From the NCBI GenBank assembly GCA_036403035.1, contig DASWRT010000123.1:1-6723 (forward strand): a stretch of 6,723 bases of DNA. Reading direction: 5' to 3'. The stretch is from DASWRT01 sp036403035. Its GTDB lineage: Bacteria > Pseudomonadota > Alphaproteobacteria > ATCC43930 > CGMCC-115725. Position 1 is the stretch's first letter, and every line of letters begins with the position of its first letter. This document shows, in pieces, positions 4,967 through 6,723 of the stretch. A program made the position numbers and the translations under genes. The notes under the pieces are model-generated. The model made no database searches. It had not been told where the DNA came from and worked only from the letters and a program-made list of their open reading frames with translations.

Positions 4967-6723
4967 TCACTCCGCCGCGGCCGGCGGGCGGCGGCGGGGC
5001 GGGCGCTTCGGTGCGGCTGCGGGTTCGCTCGCCGCGGGCTCCGCAAGCACCTTCACCAGCGCGTCGCGTATCTCCTTCAGCTTCTTCTCGTGGTGCACCT
5101 TCAGTCCGAAGATGTCCTTCACGTAGAAGACGTCGATCACCTTCTCGCCGTAGGTCGAGATCTTGGCGCTGGAGATCTGCAGGTTGAGGCCGGTCAGCGC
5201 CCGCGTCAGCTCGTAGAGCAGGCCGGGCCGGTCGCGGCCGTTGACCTCGACGACGGTGTGCGTCGCGCTCGCCTTGTTGTCGATCAGCACGCGCGGCGTC
5301 ACGGTGAAGGCGGCGGTGCGCCGCGTCAGCGCCGCTGGCCGCGCCAGTTCCAGATGCGGCTTCAGCCGTCCCGACAGCACGTTCTCGAACAGCACGGCGA
5401 GCCGCGCCAGCTTGTCCGGACGGTCGAACGCCCTTCCGTCCGGACTCTGCACCCAGAACGTGTCCAGCGCCATGCCGTTGGTCATGGTCGCGATGCGTGC
5501 GTCCACGATGTTGGCGCCGCTCACCGCCAGCGCTCCGGCGATGCGCGAGAACAGGCCGGGATGGTCGGCGGTGTACAGCGTGATCTCGGTGACCTCGCGC
5601 TGCGGGTCGACCCGCTTGTCGACGGTGAGCGGCGCGCCGCTCTGCTCCGCCTCGCGCATGATGCGCGCGTGCCGGGCATAGGTCTCCGGGTCGAAGGACA
5701 GCCAGTAGTAGGAATAGCCCTTGCCGACGAAGGCGGCGAAATCCTCGTCCGAGAACTCCGGCAGCAGCCGGCGCGCGGCCTCCTGCGCGACGGCGATCCG
5801 CGCCTCGCTCTTCGGGACGGTCTGGCCGCCGGACAAAACTTCGGCGGCGCGGTTGTACAATTCGCGCAGCAGCGCCGCCTTCCAGCCGTTCCAGGTATGC
5901 GGGCCGACCGCTCGGATGTCGGCTGCGGTCAGCACGACCAGCATGCGCAGCCGCTCCGGCGACTGCACCTTCGCGACGAAGTCGGCGATCGTCTGAGAGT
6001 CGTCGATGTCGCGCTTGAAGGCGGTCTTGCTCATCAGCAGGTGCCAGCGCACCAGCCAGGCGACCGACTCCGTCTCCTCGGCGGTGAGGCCAAGCCGCGG
6101 CCCGAGCTTCAGCGCGACCTCGGCGCCCAGTTCGGAATGGTCGCCGCCGCGGCCCTTCGCGATGTCGTGCAGCAGCACCGCGAGGTAGAGCGCGCGCCGC
6201 GAGATCACTTCGTTCACCACGCGGCAGGCCAGCGGCAGCTCGTCCTTGAGTTCCCCGGTCTCGATCTTGTGCAGGATGCCGATCGCGAACAGCGTGTGCT
6301 CGTCGACCGTGTACACGTGGTACATGTCGTATTGCATCTGCGCGACGACGCGGCCGAAATCCGGAACGAAGCGGCCGAACACGCCGGCCTCGTTCATCCG
6401 CCTGAGCGCCGTCTCCGGGTCCTTGCGCGAGGTCAGGATCTCCAGGAACAGCCGGTTCGCCTCCGCGTTGGCGCGCAGGTTGGCGTCGATCAGCTTCAGC
6501 GACTGCGTCATCAGCCGCAGTGCGTTCGGGTGGATGTCGAGCCCGTTCTCCTGCGCCACGTGGAACAGCCGGATCAGATTGACCGGATCGTCGCGGAACG
6601 CGCTGTCGCCCGCGACCGTGAGCCGCTCGCCGTCGACCTTGAAGCCGTCGATCAGCTTGCGTCCGCCGCGCAGTCCCCAGACCCGCCAGTGGAAGCGCGG
6701 CTTGCGCGTCTGCATCGCTTCCA
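4967..6723 (-). CDS. glnD: PII uridylyltransferase/uridylyl-removing enzyme GlnD, N-terminus beyond the window
   Basis: Partial gene: the C-terminal ~584 residues of a protein usually about 900-950 aa. The frame is open to the right edge; the ATG at 6715 is internal, since the nucleotidyltransferase domain normally precedes this part. GlnD senses glutamine and adds or removes UMP on PII proteins (GlnB/GlnK), controlling nitrogen assimilation. Counting from that internal Met, there is a helical linker (1-135), then an HD domain for deuridylylation with H140, H183-D184 (LLHDIAKGRGGDHSE), H193 and H225. Two ACT domains bind glutamine: EITLYTADHPGLFSRIAGAL (377-396) and VVEVNGRDRPGLLYELTRAL (488-507). 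The protein ends in a Pro/Arg/Ala-rich tail (558-582). All expected motifs of this half are intact. It is followed on the same strand by a metal exporter across a 454-bp gap, so co-transcription is doubtful. Confidence 0.95.
   Translation of the reverse strand, partial: EAMQTRKPRFHWRVWGLRGGRKLIDGFKVDGERLTVAGDSAFRDDPVNLIRLFHVAQENGLDIHPNALRLMTQSLKLIDANLRANAEANRLFLEILTSRKDPETALRRMNEAGVFGRFVPDFGRVVAQMQYDMYHVYTVDEHTLFAIGILHKIETGELKDELPLACRVVNEVISRRALYLAVLLHDIAKGRGGDHSELGAEVALKLGPRLGLTAEETESVAWLVRWHLLMSKTAFKRDIDDSQTIADFVAKVQSPERLRMLVVLTAADIRAVGPHTWNGWKAALLRELYNRAAEVLSGGQTVPKSEARIAVAQEAARRLLPEFSDEDFAAFVGKGYSYYWLSFDPETYARHARIMREAEQSGAPLTVDKRVDPQREVTEITLYTADHPGLFSRIAGALAVSGANIVDARIATMTNGMALDTFWVQSPDGRAFDRPDKLARLAVLFENVLSGRLKPHLELARPAALTRRTAAFTVTPRVLIDNKASATHTVVEVNGRDRPGLLYELTRALTGLNLQISSAKISTYGEKVIDVFYVKDIFGLKVHHEKKLKEIRDALVKVLAEPAASEPAAAPKRPPRRRPPAAAE

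Noticed and set aside
4788..5126. 112-codon plus-strand frame overlapping the glnD 3' end
   Set aside because: It begins inside the palindrome and runs antisense into the glnD ACT domain and tail, with Ser/Gly/Arg-biased translation and no motif.

Overview
The window looks like chromosomal DNA from a GC-rich alphaproteobacterium. The signs are strong G/C preference at third codon positions, long spurious antisense reading frames, and a GlnD of the alphaproteobacterial type. I cannot name the genus. No rRNA, tRNA, CRISPR array, transposase or phage gene is visible.

Left part (1-1613, minus strand): a two-gene amino-sugar unit, a NagB-type glucosamine-6-phosphate deaminase followed by a NagA-type N-acetylglucosamine-6-phosphate deacetylase. 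The two overlap by an ATGA junction, and nagA runs off the left edge. Together they would turn GlcNAc-6-P into GlcN-6-P and then fructose-6-P plus ammonia. Both depart from the E. coli enzymes: NagA starts directly at the barrel and lacks the usual N-terminal beta segment, and NagB has Asn and Asp where E. coli has catalytic Asp141 and Glu148.

Middle part (1614-3099): a 123-bp divergent intergenic region with small inverted repeats, then on the plus strand a periplasmic ABC-transporter substrate-binding protein with a GTG start and a clear signal peptide. No permease or ATPase gene lies beside it. The gene converges with the next one across 178 bp that hold two GC-rich hairpins.

Right part (3100-6723, minus strand): a 470-aa cation diffusion facilitator (CDF) metal exporter, a 454-bp gap, and the C-terminal two thirds of glnD, the PII uridylyltransferase/uridylyl-removing enzyme (its N-terminal catalytic domain lies beyond the right edge). 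The exporter appears to carry three tandem cytoplasmic ferredoxin-like domains instead of one, and the metal ligands are best kept in the last. Its leader holds two overlapping, mutually exclusive inverted repeats just upstream of the ribosome-binding site. The glnD-CDF gap also contains a long imperfect palindrome of about 193 bp (17-bp perfect outer arms, internal 20-bp tandem repeat) that resembles a dispersed palindromic or MITE-like repeat.

The three gene groups do not form one pathway. glnD (nitrogen signalling) and nagBA (amino-sugar nitrogen and carbon recovery) are related only loosely. I see no convincing new multi-gene system. The points most worth checking are the exporter's triple C-terminal domain, the long palindrome, and the exporter leader.
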